12,941 nucleotides of DNA from CAZFCK01 sp964517355 (GTDB lineage Bacteria > Desulfobacterota > Desulfovibrionia > Desulfovibrionales > Desulfovibrionaceae): NCBI GenBank assembly GCA_964517355.1, contig CAZFCK010000134.1, positions 1 through 12,941 on the forward strand, given 5' to 3'. The position numbers and the translations under genes are program-made. Each line of letters opens with the position of its first letter. The first letter of the stretch is position 1. The notes beneath the pieces were generated by a model, which was not told the DNA's origin, ran no database searches, and saw only the letters and a program-made list of their open reading frames with translations. Shown here piece by piece: positions 6,808-12,930 of the stretch.

Positions 6808-8720
6808 ACCAGCCAGGCTCATTGGATGCATTGCTACAGGAAGAGCGGGTTTTCCGGCCTTTGCCGCAGGCGGTGGCGGCGGCGAACGTGACGCCCAAGC
6901 TGTATGAGGAAGCAGTGGCCAAGGCCGATAAGGATTATGTGGCGTATTGGGAAGAGGCCGCGGAGGAACTGGGCTGGTTCAAGAAATGGGAAAAGGGGCT
7001 CGACGCCTCCAATCCGCCGTTTTACAAATGGTTCGTGGGCGCCAAGTGCAATATTGTCTACAATGCCCTGGATCGCCACATCGAGACGGTCAATAAGAAC
7101 AAGCTGGCCTTGATTTGGGAAGGCGAACCCGGCGACTCCCGCACCCTGACCTACTATGAGCTGTACCGCGCGGTCTGCAAGTTCGCCAACGCCTTGCGCG
7201 CCCTGGGCGTGGAAAAGGGCGACAGGATCGTCCTGTACATGCCCCCGCTGCCCGAGACCGTGATCGCCATGCTGGCCGCGGCCAAGATAGGGGCGGTGCA
7301 CAGCGCGGTCTTTGCCGGTTTTTCCGCCAGAGCGCTCCGCGACCGCATCAGCGACGCCCGCGCCAAGATGATCATCACCGTGGACGGGTATTACCGCAAC
7401 GGCCACGTGGCGAACCTGAAGAACACGGTGGACGAGGCGCTCATGGGCGTTTGCCACGACTGCGCGGAAACCGTGGTGGTGGTGCATCGCGCCAACGTGG
7501 AAGTTGAGATGGTGGAGCCGCGGGACGTTTGGTATCAGGACCTGGTGCGCAACGAGCGCCCCGAAGCCCCCACGGAGGTCTTGGACAGCGAGGACATGCT
7601 CTTTTTGCTGCACACCTCCGGCGCCACGGGCAAACCCAAGGGCATTGTGCATACCCACGGCGGCTACATGGTTGGGGTGCATCGCACCTTGAACTGGGTT
7701 TTCGACATCAAGCCCACGGATATTTTCTTCTGCACCGCGGACGCCGGATGGGTCACGGGGCACAGCTACGTGGTTTACGGACCGCTCATGGCCGGAACCA
7801 CCACCTTGCTCTACGAGGGGCACCCCCTGTATCCCCAGGCCGACAGGCTGTGGAGCATGGTGGCGCGCTGGGGAGTGACCATTCTTTATTCCGTGCCCAC
7901 CCTTGTGCGCATGCTCATGCGTTTCGGCAAGGAATACCCCAGGCTGCACGACCTCTCCACGCTGCGTCTGCTGGGCAGCGTGGGCGAGCCCATGAACCCC
8001 GAGGCCTGGGTCTGGTTCCACAAGTACATCGGCAGGGGACAATGTCCACTCATGGATACGTGGTGGCAGACCGAGACCGGCATGTTCATGGTCACGCCGC
8101 TGCCCATTTCCCTGCTCAAGCCCGGTTCGGTGTACAAGGCCCTGCCGGGAGTGGAAGTGGACGTGCTCGACGAAAAGGGCGAGCCCGTGCCGCCGGGCAA
8201 GGGCGGGCTGCTGGTGATCAAAAAACCCTGGCCGGCCATGATGCGCGGCGTGTTCAACGACGACCAGCTCTACGTGAAGACCTACTGGAGCAAGTTTCCG
8301 GGGTGCTACCTGGCCGGAGACGTGGCCCGCAAGGACGAGGACGGCTATATCTGGATTCAGGGGCGCGCGGACGACGTGCTCAACATCGGTGGGCACCGTA
8401 TCGGCACGGCCGAGGTGGAAAGCGCCCTGGTGGCGCACAAGGCCGTGGCCGAGGCCGCCATTATCGGCATACCGGACAAGATCAAGGGTGAGGTTGCCAA
8501 AGCCTTTGTGATCCTGCATGGAGACGTGGAGGCGGACAGCGGCCTTGTCAGAGAATTGCAGGAGCACATCCGTCGCGAACTCGGTCCCGTGGTCGTGGTC
8601 AGGGCCATTGAATTCGTGGAAAAGCTGCCGAAAACGCGCAGCGGAAAAATAATGCGCCGCATTTTGAAGGCGCAGGAACTCGGTGAGGAGATTGGTGATA
8701 TTTCAACTCTCGAAGATTAG
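6804..8720 (+). CDS. acs: Acetyl-CoA synthetase, AMP-forming
   Basis: The 638-residue enzyme activates acetate with ATP and CoA to acetyl-CoA through acetyl-AMP. The P-loop-like A3 motif HTSGATGKPKG spans 270-280. The DTWWQTETG motif starts at 418; its WWQTETG form is typical of true acetate enzymes, Trp420/421 marking the small acyl pocket. GRADDVLNIGGHRIG and PKTRSGKIMRR follow, with Lys615 as the catalytic lysine that in other bacteria is acetylated to shut the enzyme off. Length is near the usual 650. The ATG at 6804 is chosen because GGAGGA lies six bases before it; the frame is open further upstream but lacks homology. In a Desulfovibrio-like organism it would use or recycle acetate made by incomplete oxidation. 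Its end overlaps the htrA start. Propionate or another short acid as substrate is possible but less likely. Confidence 0.95.
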   Translation: MNQPGSLDALLQEERVFRPLPQAVAAANVTPKLYEEAVAKADKDYVAYWEEAAEELGWFKKWEKGLDASNPPFYKWFVGAKCNIVYNALDRHIETVNKNKLALIWEGEPGDSRTLTYYELYRAVCKFANALRALGVEKGDRIVLYMPPLPETVIAMLAAAKIGAVHSAVFAGFSARALRDRISDARAKMIITVDGYYRNGHVANLKNTVDEALMGVCHDCAETVVVVHRANVEVEMVEPRDVWYQDLVRNERPEAPTEVLDSEDMLFLLHTSGATGKPKGIVHTHGGYMVGVHRTLNWVFDIKPTDIFFCTADAGWVTGHSYVVYGPLMAGTTTLLYEGHPLYPQADRLWSMVARWGVTILYSVPTLVRMLMRFGKEYPRLHDLSTLRLLGSVGEPMNPEAWVWFHKYIGRGQCPLMDTWWQTETGMFMVTPLPISLLKPGSVYKALPGVEVDVLDEKGEPVPPGKGGLLVIKKPWPAMMRGVFNDDQLYVKTYWSKFPGCYLAGDVARKDEDGYIWIQGRADDVLNIGGHRIGTAEVESALVAHKAVAEAAIIGIPDKIKGEVAKAFVILHGDVEADSGLVRELQEHIRRELGPVVVVRAIEFVEKLPKTRSGKIMRRILKAQELGEEIGDISTLED

Positions 8721-10167
8721 CCGGCTGCGCCGGGCTTCGCGCCCGGGCGTCTTGTTGGCTGTGGTTTTGTGTGCGGTGGTTGTTTTCGGGGGATACGTCC
8801 CTGAACGGGGAAAAAGCGGCGAAAAGGCACTGTTCGCGGGCTTTACGGAAGGTTTGGCGCTGCTGCCGGGTGCCGGGAGCGCGCACGCCGCTCAAGACCA
8901 GGATTTGCGCTATTCGCCCATTGTGCGCGCCGTGCAGGCCGTGAGCCCCGCCGTGGTGAGCATTTCCACCTCCACGGTTGTGGAGCGCGACAGGTCCGGC
9001 TTCAACGACCTTTTCAGCCCGTTGTTCGAGGAGTTTTTCAACCTGCCCCTCCCGCGCCCCAAAAGGCGCTACACCCAGGAAAGCCTCGGTTCCGGCGTGA
9101 TCATCGACGGCCATAAACGTCTGGTGCTGACCAACGCCCATGTCATTTCCGGCGCCAGCTCCATTTTGTGCCGCCTGAGCGACGGCAGGGATTTCGACGC
9201 GGAACTGGTGGGGGCGGGGCCGGATTTCGATTTGGCCGTGCTGCGGCTCAAAGGTTCCGGCGATCTGCCCCAGGCGCATATGGCCACCTCCAAGGATTTG
9301 CTCATCGGCGAAACCGTCATCGCCATCGGCAATCCCTACGGTTTCAACCATACCGTGACCACGGGCGTGATTTCCGCGCTGAACCGCTCCGTGCGGAGCG
9401 AATCCGGCGTGTATACGGATTTCGTGCAGACCGACGCTGCCATCAATCCCGGCAACAGCGGCGGGCCGCTGGTGAACATTCTGGGACAGGTCATCGGCAT
9501 CACCACGGCCATCCACGCCCGCGCCGAAGGCATCGGCTTCGCCATTCCGGTGGACAAGGCCCGCCGCGTGGTGGACCAGCTGCTCGGACAGGGGCGCCTG
9601 CGCCCGGTGTGGCTTGGGCTCTCGGGCCAGGATCTGGATCAGCGCCTGGCCAGTTACTTCAACCTCAAGCGCGTGGGCGGCATGCTCATCACCGAAGTCC
9701 ACCCCGGCACTCCCGCAGCGAAAGCCGGCCTGGAACCAGGCGACCTGGTGCTGCAATGCAATGACGTGCCGGTGGAGGACAAGGTCCACTATCTGCAACT
9801 CCTGCGCAACTATTTGGAGGGGCAGAGCGTGACCCTCACCGTGTTGCGGGACGAGCAAAAACGGAACGTGACGCTCTTGGTGGACGGTTTTTCCCGCGAG
9901 ACGGCGCTTTCCATGGCCGGCAAGCGCTGGGGACTGACTCCGGACGAAGGTCAGGGTCAGGGCTTGCGCGTGGAGAACGTGCGCCGGGGAAGTCCGGCGG
10001 CGCGACTGGGGCTTGAGCCCGGCGACGTGATCCTGAAGATTCAGGAAATCCCGCTCGACAGCCTGGATGACTACGTGGAGGCGGTGCAGCGCTACCGGCT
10101 GAACAACAGCGTCATCCTCGTGGTGGCGCGCAACGGGCGCATGCACCATGTGCGCATGCGGATCTGA
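8683..10167 (+). CDS. HtrA/DegQ-type periplasmic serine protease with two PDZ domains
   Basis: From the GTG at 8683 the product has 494 residues; a GTG at 8695 with AGGAG before it is equally possible. The start lies inside acs (38-base overlap, or 26 from the later start), suggesting coupling. The chymotrypsin-like triad is intact: His153 (LTNAHV), Asp183 (DFDLAVLRLK) and Ser259 (NPGNSGGP). Two PDZ domains follow, about 305-395 and 415-490, as in DegP/DegQ. The N terminus has basic residues, a hydrophobic segment (23-37), then about 30 mostly non-hydrophobic residues to an AHAA motif at 67-70. It is unclear whether the protein is membrane-anchored or cleaved at the later site. A phenylalanine-rich stretch (107-120, LFSPLFEEFFN) fits the LA loop. 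The role is quality control of envelope proteins. The family cannot be narrowed safely to degP or degQ. Confidence 0.94.
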   Translation: MRRLVIFQLSKISRLRRASRPGVLLAVVLCAVVVFGGYVPERGKSGEKALFAGFTEGLALLPGAGSAHAAQDQDLRYSPIVRAVQAVSPAVVSISTSTVVERDRSGFNDLFSPLFEEFFNLPLPRPKRRYTQESLGSGVIIDGHKRLVLTNAHVISGASSILCRLSDGRDFDAELVGAGPDFDLAVLRLKGSGDLPQAHMATSKDLLIGETVIAIGNPYGFNHTVTTGVISALNRSVRSESGVYTDFVQTDAAINPGNSGGPLVNILGQVIGITTAIHARAEGIGFAIPVDKARRVVDQLLGQGRLRPVWLGLSGQDLDQRLASYFNLKRVGGMLITEVHPGTPAAKAGLEPGDLVLQCNDVPVEDKVHYLQLLRNYLEGQSVTLTVLRDEQKRNVTLLVDGFSRETALSMAGKRWGLTPDEGQGQGLRVENVRRGSPAARLGLEPGDVILKIQEIPLDSLDDYVEAVQRYRLNNSVILVVARNGRMHHVRMRI

Positions 10168-10182
10168 CGGTATGGCATGCGC
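10152..10182 (+). repeat. 8-base inverted repeat over the protease stop codon
   Basis: GCGCATGC (10152-10159) and GCATGCGC (10175-10182) are exact reverse complements with a 15-base loop that contains the TGA stop (10165-10167). No T tract follows directly. A second weak stem, GCCTG (10189-10193) with CAGGC (10208-10212), precedes the T-rich CTTTTCGTTTTT (10221-10232). Together these may end the acs-protease transcript, but neither is a textbook terminator. Confidence 0.35.
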
Positions 10183-10251
10183 GCCGCGGCCTGCCGGTCC
10201 TCATTTTCAGGCGAGCCTACCTTTTCGTTTTTCAATACGATCAGGATACGC

Positions 10252-10280
10252 TTGACACCCCCTGCCCTTGGCGCTATCTG
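10252..10280 (+). promoter_or_regulatory. Sigma70-like promoter for the ferredoxin gene
   Basis: A perfect -35 box TTGACA (10252-10257) is followed at exactly 17 bases by TATCTG (10275-10280), which keeps the first three bases of the -10 consensus. Transcription would start near 10287 and give a leader of about 120 bases before the ferredoxin ATG. It is the best promoter match in the window and implies the ferredoxin is transcribed on its own, apart from the protease gene upstream. Confidence 0.6.
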
Positions 10281-10359
10281 CTAACGGCGATGGGAATAGA
10301 CGAACGAGAACCTTCCGCTACTTACCGATAAGAATGCCCTTACGTGGCTTTACAGTCCT

Positions 10360-10376
10360 CCCCTGCGGGGCTGACA
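10360..10376 (+). repeat. Hairpin plus GGGGCTGACA element, copy 1
   Basis: CCCC (10360-10363) and GGGG (10367-10370) pair over TGC and are followed by CTGACA. The same layout recurs at 10745-10762 upstream of the ykgJ-type gene. In both cases TACGTG lies 26 to 30 bases before the GGGG (10341 and 10723). Here the element lies in the leader of the ferredoxin transcript, about 30 bases before the start codon. Confidence 0.35.
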
Positions 10377-10406
10377 TAGCAGAATAAAACAGATTTGGAG
10401 GAAACA

Positions 10407-10595
10407 ATGGGTTACACTGTCAAAGTTGATGCAGAAAAGTGTGTTGGTGACGGCGAATGCGTAGACGTTTGCCCTGTGGAAGTGTACGAGCTGCAGGACG
10501 GCAAAGCGGTTCCCGTGAACATGGAAGAATGCCTGGGTTGCGAGTCTTGCGTGGAAGTATGCGAGTCCGACGCCATCACAATTGAAGAAAACTAG
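10407..10595 (+). CDS. Ferredoxin, 3Fe-4S/4Fe-4S type with Asp in cluster I
   Basis: A 62-residue bicluster ferredoxin, a small soluble carrier of low-potential electrons. The ATG at 10407 has GGAGG just upstream; a TTG at 10395 in the same frame is not a start. The first motif reads C12-x2-D15-x2-C18-x3-C22-P, with Asp where the second cysteine of the usual CxxCxxC is expected. The second is complete: C42-x2-C45-x2-C48-x3-C52. This pattern, and the sequence around it (GDGECVDVCPVEVYELQDGKAV), matches Desulfovibrio africanus ferredoxin III as I remember it. There the Asp-containing site holds a [3Fe-4S] cluster that can take up a fourth metal and convert to a cubane. In sulfate reducers such ferredoxins serve pyruvate oxidation, hydrogenases and related enzymes. 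Codon use at the start (many GTT, GAA) suits high expression. It has its own promoter and terminator. Confidence 0.96.
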   Translation: MGYTVKVDAEKCVGDGECVDVCPVEVYELQDGKAVPVNMEECLGCESCVEVCESDAITIEEN

Positions 10596-10611
10596 TTTTT
10601 TGTAGTTAAAG

Positions 10612-10650
10612 ACGCCGCGTTGGAACATCACCCGACGCGGCGTTCTTGTA
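10612..10650 (+). terminator. Terminator after the ferredoxin gene
   Basis: ACGCCGCGT (10612-10620) pairs perfectly with ACGCGGCGT (10635-10643) over a 14-base loop, followed by TCTTGT. It starts 17 bases after the ferredoxin stop. The stem is strong and the T tract poor, so it may be only partly efficient. It has no reverse-strand T tract. Confidence 0.65.
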
Positions 10651-10688
10651 TGTTGCGAAGTGCGCGGACCTCCGGCGTCCGTCGTTCG

Positions 10689-10709
10689 TGCCCCATTTCG
10701 GGCGTTTTT
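10689..10709 (+). terminator. Weak second terminator-like hairpin
   Basis: TGCCC (10689-10693) pairs with GGGCG (10700-10704), one pair being a T-G wobble, over a six-base loop and is followed by five T (10705-10709). The stem is short. As the second hairpin after the ferredoxin gene it could back up the one at 10612-10650. Confidence 0.35.
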
Positions 10710-10744
10710 CTCTGCGTTGGTCTACGTGATACGCTGCCTTTTCG

Positions 10745-10762
10745 CCCCACAAGGGGCTGACA
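10745..10762 (+). repeat. Hairpin plus GGGGCTGACA element, copy 2
   Basis: CCCC (10745-10748), four-base loop ACAA, GGGG (10753-10756) and CTGACA (10757-10762), the same layout as at 10360-10376 ahead of the ferredoxin. It lies about 90 bases before the start of the ykgJ-type gene. No clear -35/-10 pair is visible in this gap, so where the downstream operon's transcript begins is unknown. Confidence 0.35.
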
Positions 10763-10788
10763 ACCCGCCAATTCGGTATTACATGCAC

Positions 10789-10837
10789 TTGCAACCCGGA
10801 ACGGGGTGCCTCCCTTTTGCGGGTATGCAAATTTTTT
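10789..10837 (+). promoter_or_regulatory. Terminator-like hairpin with alternative fold ahead of the ykgJ-type gene
   Basis: TTGCA (10789-10793) and ACCCG (10794-10798) pair with CGGGT (10820-10824) and TGCAA (10826-10830), with A10825 bulged, and six T follow (10832-10837). That is a terminator-like structure ending directly at the ribosome site AAGGAG (10838-10843). The CCCG at 10795-10798 can instead pair with CGGG at 10802-10805 over GAA, which would break the longer stem. Such a choice of folds upstream of a ribosome site is what attenuators look like. No leader peptide or riboswitch class is recognised. Confidence 0.4.
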
Positions 10838-10849
10838 AAGGAGCAGCGC

Positions 10850-11674
10850 ATGCAGGATGTTTTTTCCATATTTTTCCAAAAATATACCGCGATAGTCAAA
10901 GAGGTGGACGCCGCCTTCGAAAATGTGCGCGCCGCGCATCCGGAAGCCGTCGCCTGCACGCTGGGGTGCAGTGATTGCTGCCACGCCTTGTTCGACCTGC
11001 CTCTGATCGAGGCCATGTACGTGAACAAATGTTTCAATGAACGTTTTCAAGGCATGGCGCGTTCAGCGATTTTGGACCGCGCCAGCGAGGCCGACAGGCA
11101 GAGCTACAAACTCAAGCGCCAGATTTTCAAGGCCAGCGAAGAGGGCGTGCCTTCCAGCCAGTTGCTGGAGCAGGTGGCCAGAATGCGCGTACGCTGCCCC
11201 TTGCTCAACGAGCATGATCAGTGCGACCTCTACGACGTGCGGCCGGTGACGTGCCGGCTTTACGGCGTGCCAACGGCCTTTGGCGGAACAGCGCACACCT
11301 GCGGCCTTTCCGGCTTTGAAGAGGGGAAGAGCTACCCCACGGTGAACGTGGACAAGCTCCAGGATCGTCTGATGCTGCTGAGCCAGGAACTGGTGGACAA
11401 CCTGAAGACCCGGCACACGAGCCTGGCCGAGATCCTGGTGCCCGTCTCCATGGCTCTGCTGAATAATTACGACGAGGAATATCTCGGTATCATCAAGGAT
11501 GAAGGCGCTTGCGCGGGATGCGACTCCTCCCATACCTGGGCGCTCGGCGCAACCGACGAAGAATCCGCGGAGACCGCTGAAGAGGGGTGCGCCGGTTGCG
11601 CGGTCAGTGGTTCGTGCGCGCAATGCGGCAGCGGTCAATGCCCCGGAGACGCGCCGCCCAAGGGAGATGCCTGA
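10850..11674 (+). CDS. YkgJ-type cysteine-cluster protein with cysteine-rich tail
   Basis: A 274-residue protein with the CxxxCxxCC signature of the YkgJ family (proposed zinc or iron binding): Cys36, 40, 43 and 44. The matching second part follows: C116-PLLNEHDQ-C125, then RPVTCR with Cys135, and Cys151. Biochemical function of the family is not settled. After the core (to about 215) comes a tail with seven cysteines: CAGC (221-224), CAGC (247-250), CAQC (256-259) and Cys264, separated by acidic and Gly/Ser residues. This looks like an added metal-binding or disulfide region. The ATG at 10850 follows AAGGAG; an in-frame TTG upstream is rejected. The stop is immediately followed by the ATG of the next gene, so they are probably one operon. 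The ferredoxin gene upstream is separated by terminators. Confidence 0.85.
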   Translation: MQDVFSIFFQKYTAIVKEVDAAFENVRAAHPEAVACTLGCSDCCHALFDLPLIEAMYVNKCFNERFQGMARSAILDRASEADRQSYKLKRQIFKASEEGVPSSQLLEQVARMRVRCPLLNEHDQCDLYDVRPVTCRLYGVPTAFGGTAHTCGLSGFEEGKSYPTVNVDKLQDRLMLLSQELVDNLKTRHTSLAEILVPVSMALLNNYDEEYLGIIKDEGACAGCDSSHTWALGATDEESAETAEEGCAGCAVSGSCAQCGSGQCPGDAPPKGDA

Positions 11675-12034
11675 ATGGCCGAACTCACCCCTGATCAGGA
11701 GCTGATGAAACGCTCCATTTACGATAAAATGTCTCCCCGGCGGAAAAAGTTCATTGAAAGGATGGGAGGCTACGACGCGTGGGACCCCTTCCAGGAACCA
11801 AAGGATCCGGTCGATATCCGGAAAGATGCTTCCCGGCGCACGGCGGGGCAGCTGGTGCAGCAGTTTTATAAGTCGTTGCCCAGGGATGAAAAACGATCCG
11901 AGTCGTATTTCAGGGGCGCACAGGAAATCGCTTTCGGACTGATGACGGATCAGGACAAGGTGAAAGGGATGTTCGACTACAGCGTCTGGTATTACAACCT
12001 CTTGAAAAAGGAAGGGCTCGTCAATGACGAATGA
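11675..12034 (+). CDS. Uncharacterised 119-residue protein
   Basis: I do not recognise this family. The protein is soluble-looking, charged, and without cysteines, signal peptide or membrane segment. The N-terminal half is basic (KMSPRRKKFIERMGGYDAWDPF, residues 18-39); the C-terminal half looks helical and ends in an aromatic-rich stretch (MFDYSVWYYNLL, 99-110). RKDASRRTAGQLVQQFYKSLP (49-69) is the kind of segment that is conserved in real families. The start abuts the stop of the ykgJ-type gene, with GGGAG eight bases before it. Its end overlaps the start of the TPR gene by 11 bases. Codon use matches the neighbours, so it is very probably a real gene. Being co-translated with a TPR protein and a metal-cluster protein suggests a shared process, not yet known. 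Confidence 0.85.
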   Translation: MAELTPDQELMKRSIYDKMSPRRKKFIERMGGYDAWDPFQEPKDPVDIRKDASRRTAGQLVQQFYKSLPRDEKRSESYFRGAQEIAFGLMTDQDKVKGMFDYSVWYYNLLKKEGLVNDE

Positions 12035-12662
12035 TATGCAGTCCGAAAAGCAGGCCAAGCTTGATATGCGCATAGCGGAACTCAAAGAGAGCCTCAAGCA
12101 GAACCCTCAATGCGGCAATACCCACTATAATTTGGGCGTCGCCTACCTGGGTAAACGCGATTTTCATGCCGCGGAAGCGGCGTTCAACGAGGCGGCAACA
12201 AATTCTCCCAAAATGGCCGAAGCCTTTGTGCAGTTGGGGGGCATCGCCCTGCAAAGGGGCGATCTGGACGGTTGTCTGAATTTCAATAAAATGGCCATAG
12301 AAGCGCAGCCGCTTTTCGCCACGCCCTACGGCAATATCGGATTCGTGTATCTGCAGAAGGGCGAAGTGACGCAGGCCGCCAAGTCCCTGGAGCGGGCCGT
12401 GAAAATCGATCCGAATTTCGTCCAGGCCTTGACCACCCTGGCCAGCGCCTATCTGGCCGAGGGAGACGTTTCGCGCTGTATCGAACGCTGCGAGCAGGCC
12501 TTGCAGGTGGCTCCCGGCTTCGGCCCGGCGTTTAACAATCTCGCCTTGGCCTACCTTGAAAAAGGTGAGCATGGCAAGGCTATCGAATATATAGATAAAG
12601 CCTTGGAATCGGGGTTTGAAGTGCATCCGGAACTGCTCAAGGAGATCGAGCAGTACCGTTAA
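12024..12662 (+). CDS. Tetratricopeptide-repeat protein
   Basis: The 212-residue protein is almost wholly TPR. After a charged N-terminal helix (1-28), five repeats can be placed at about 31-63, 65-97, 99-131, 133-165 and 167-199, each showing the Gly/Ala-Tyr/Leu pattern (HYNLGVAYLGKRDFHAAEAAF is the first). No signal peptide is seen, so it is likely cytoplasmic. TPR arrays hold protein complexes together and have no catalytic role of their own. The start (ATG at 12024 after AAGGAAGG) lies inside the preceding gene with an 11-base overlap, so the two are coupled. A strong terminator follows the stop by 30 bases, which makes it the last gene of the run. The partner proteins are unknown; the two upstream products are the obvious candidates. 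Confidence 0.9.
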   Translation: MTNDMQSEKQAKLDMRIAELKESLKQNPQCGNTHYNLGVAYLGKRDFHAAEAAFNEAATNSPKMAEAFVQLGGIALQRGDLDGCLNFNKMAIEAQPLFATPYGNIGFVYLQKGEVTQAAKSLERAVKIDPNFVQALTTLASAYLAEGDVSRCIERCEQALQVAPGFGPAFNNLALAYLEKGEHGKAIEYIDKALESGFEVHPELLKEIEQYR

Positions 12663-12692
12663 CGTGTTCGCCACGATTCCCATAGTGAGTAT

Positions 12693-12726
12693 GCCCGCGG
12701 CGAAGCGTTTCGCCGCGGGCTTTTTT
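12693..12726 (+). terminator. Strong intrinsic terminator of the TPR operon
   Basis: GCCCGCGGCGAA (12693-12704) pairs perfectly with TTCGCCGCGGGC (12709-12720) over the loop GCGT, followed by six T (12721-12726). It is a textbook Rho-independent terminator and the best one in the window. Confidence 0.95.
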
Positions 12727-12804
12727 CACTGCGCCCGGACACCGGGAGCAGTGGGGCGGCGTATTCTTAGAGTATGTTATATCATTTCCCATTTCCATTT
12801 TATG

Positions 12805-12847
12805 TAGAGCAGTTTCGCCTTTGTAAAAGGCTCATCCCTGAAACAAT
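12805..12847. repeat. Structured intergenic repeat, copy 1
   Basis: The core GCCTTT-GTA-AAAGGC (12817-12831) is a perfect hairpin. GTTTC (12812-12816) pairs with GAAAC (12840-12844) as an outer stem, leaving TCATCCCT unpaired on one side. The same unit recurs at 12888-12930. It lies in the gene-free stretch after the TPR operon terminator (12727-12941), which otherwise holds only AT-rich sequence and no credible frame. Confidence 0.6.
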
Positions 12848-12887
12848 GTTCATGATTTATCGACGATATGGCGTTATGGCAGTTCGC

Positions 12888-12930
12888 TAGCGCATTTTCG
12901 CCTTGAAACAAGGCTCTCCCCTGAAACAAT
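12888..12930. repeat. Structured intergenic repeat, copy 2
   Basis: It matches copy 1 at 29 of the 35 core positions (12896-12930 against 12813-12847) with no gaps, 83 bases apart. Its hairpin is GCCTTG-AAA-CAAGGC (12900-12914). Compared with copy 1, one pair changed from T-A to G-C by two matching substitutions; the other differences fall in the loop or the unpaired side. TTTC (12896-12899) and GAAA (12923-12926) again form the outer stem. Pairing appears to be maintained. Confidence 0.6.

Noticed and set aside
6834..8567. 577-codon open frame opposite acs on the minus strand
   Set aside because: It is the shadow of a well-conserved acs gene with high third-position GC; its His-rich product resembles nothing and it has no ribosome site.
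8599..10149. 516-codon open frame opposite the protease gene
   Set aside because: Same kind of shadow; composition rich in His, Gln and Ala, no domain visible, while the plus strand has a complete protease.
10395..10406. TTG start four codons upstream for the ferredoxin
   Set aside because: The TTG lies just before and runs into the ribosome binding site GGAGG that serves the ATG at 10407, and known homologs begin at MGYT or similar.
10628..11050. 140-codon minus-strand frame over the ferredoxin-ykgJ gap
   Set aside because: It crosses terminators and the attenuator-like hairpin and overlaps the start of a clear plus-strand gene; no domain seen.
12616..12807. 63-codon frame across the end of the TPR gene and its terminator
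   Set aside because: It runs through a strong terminator hairpin and has no ribosome site or recognisable product.
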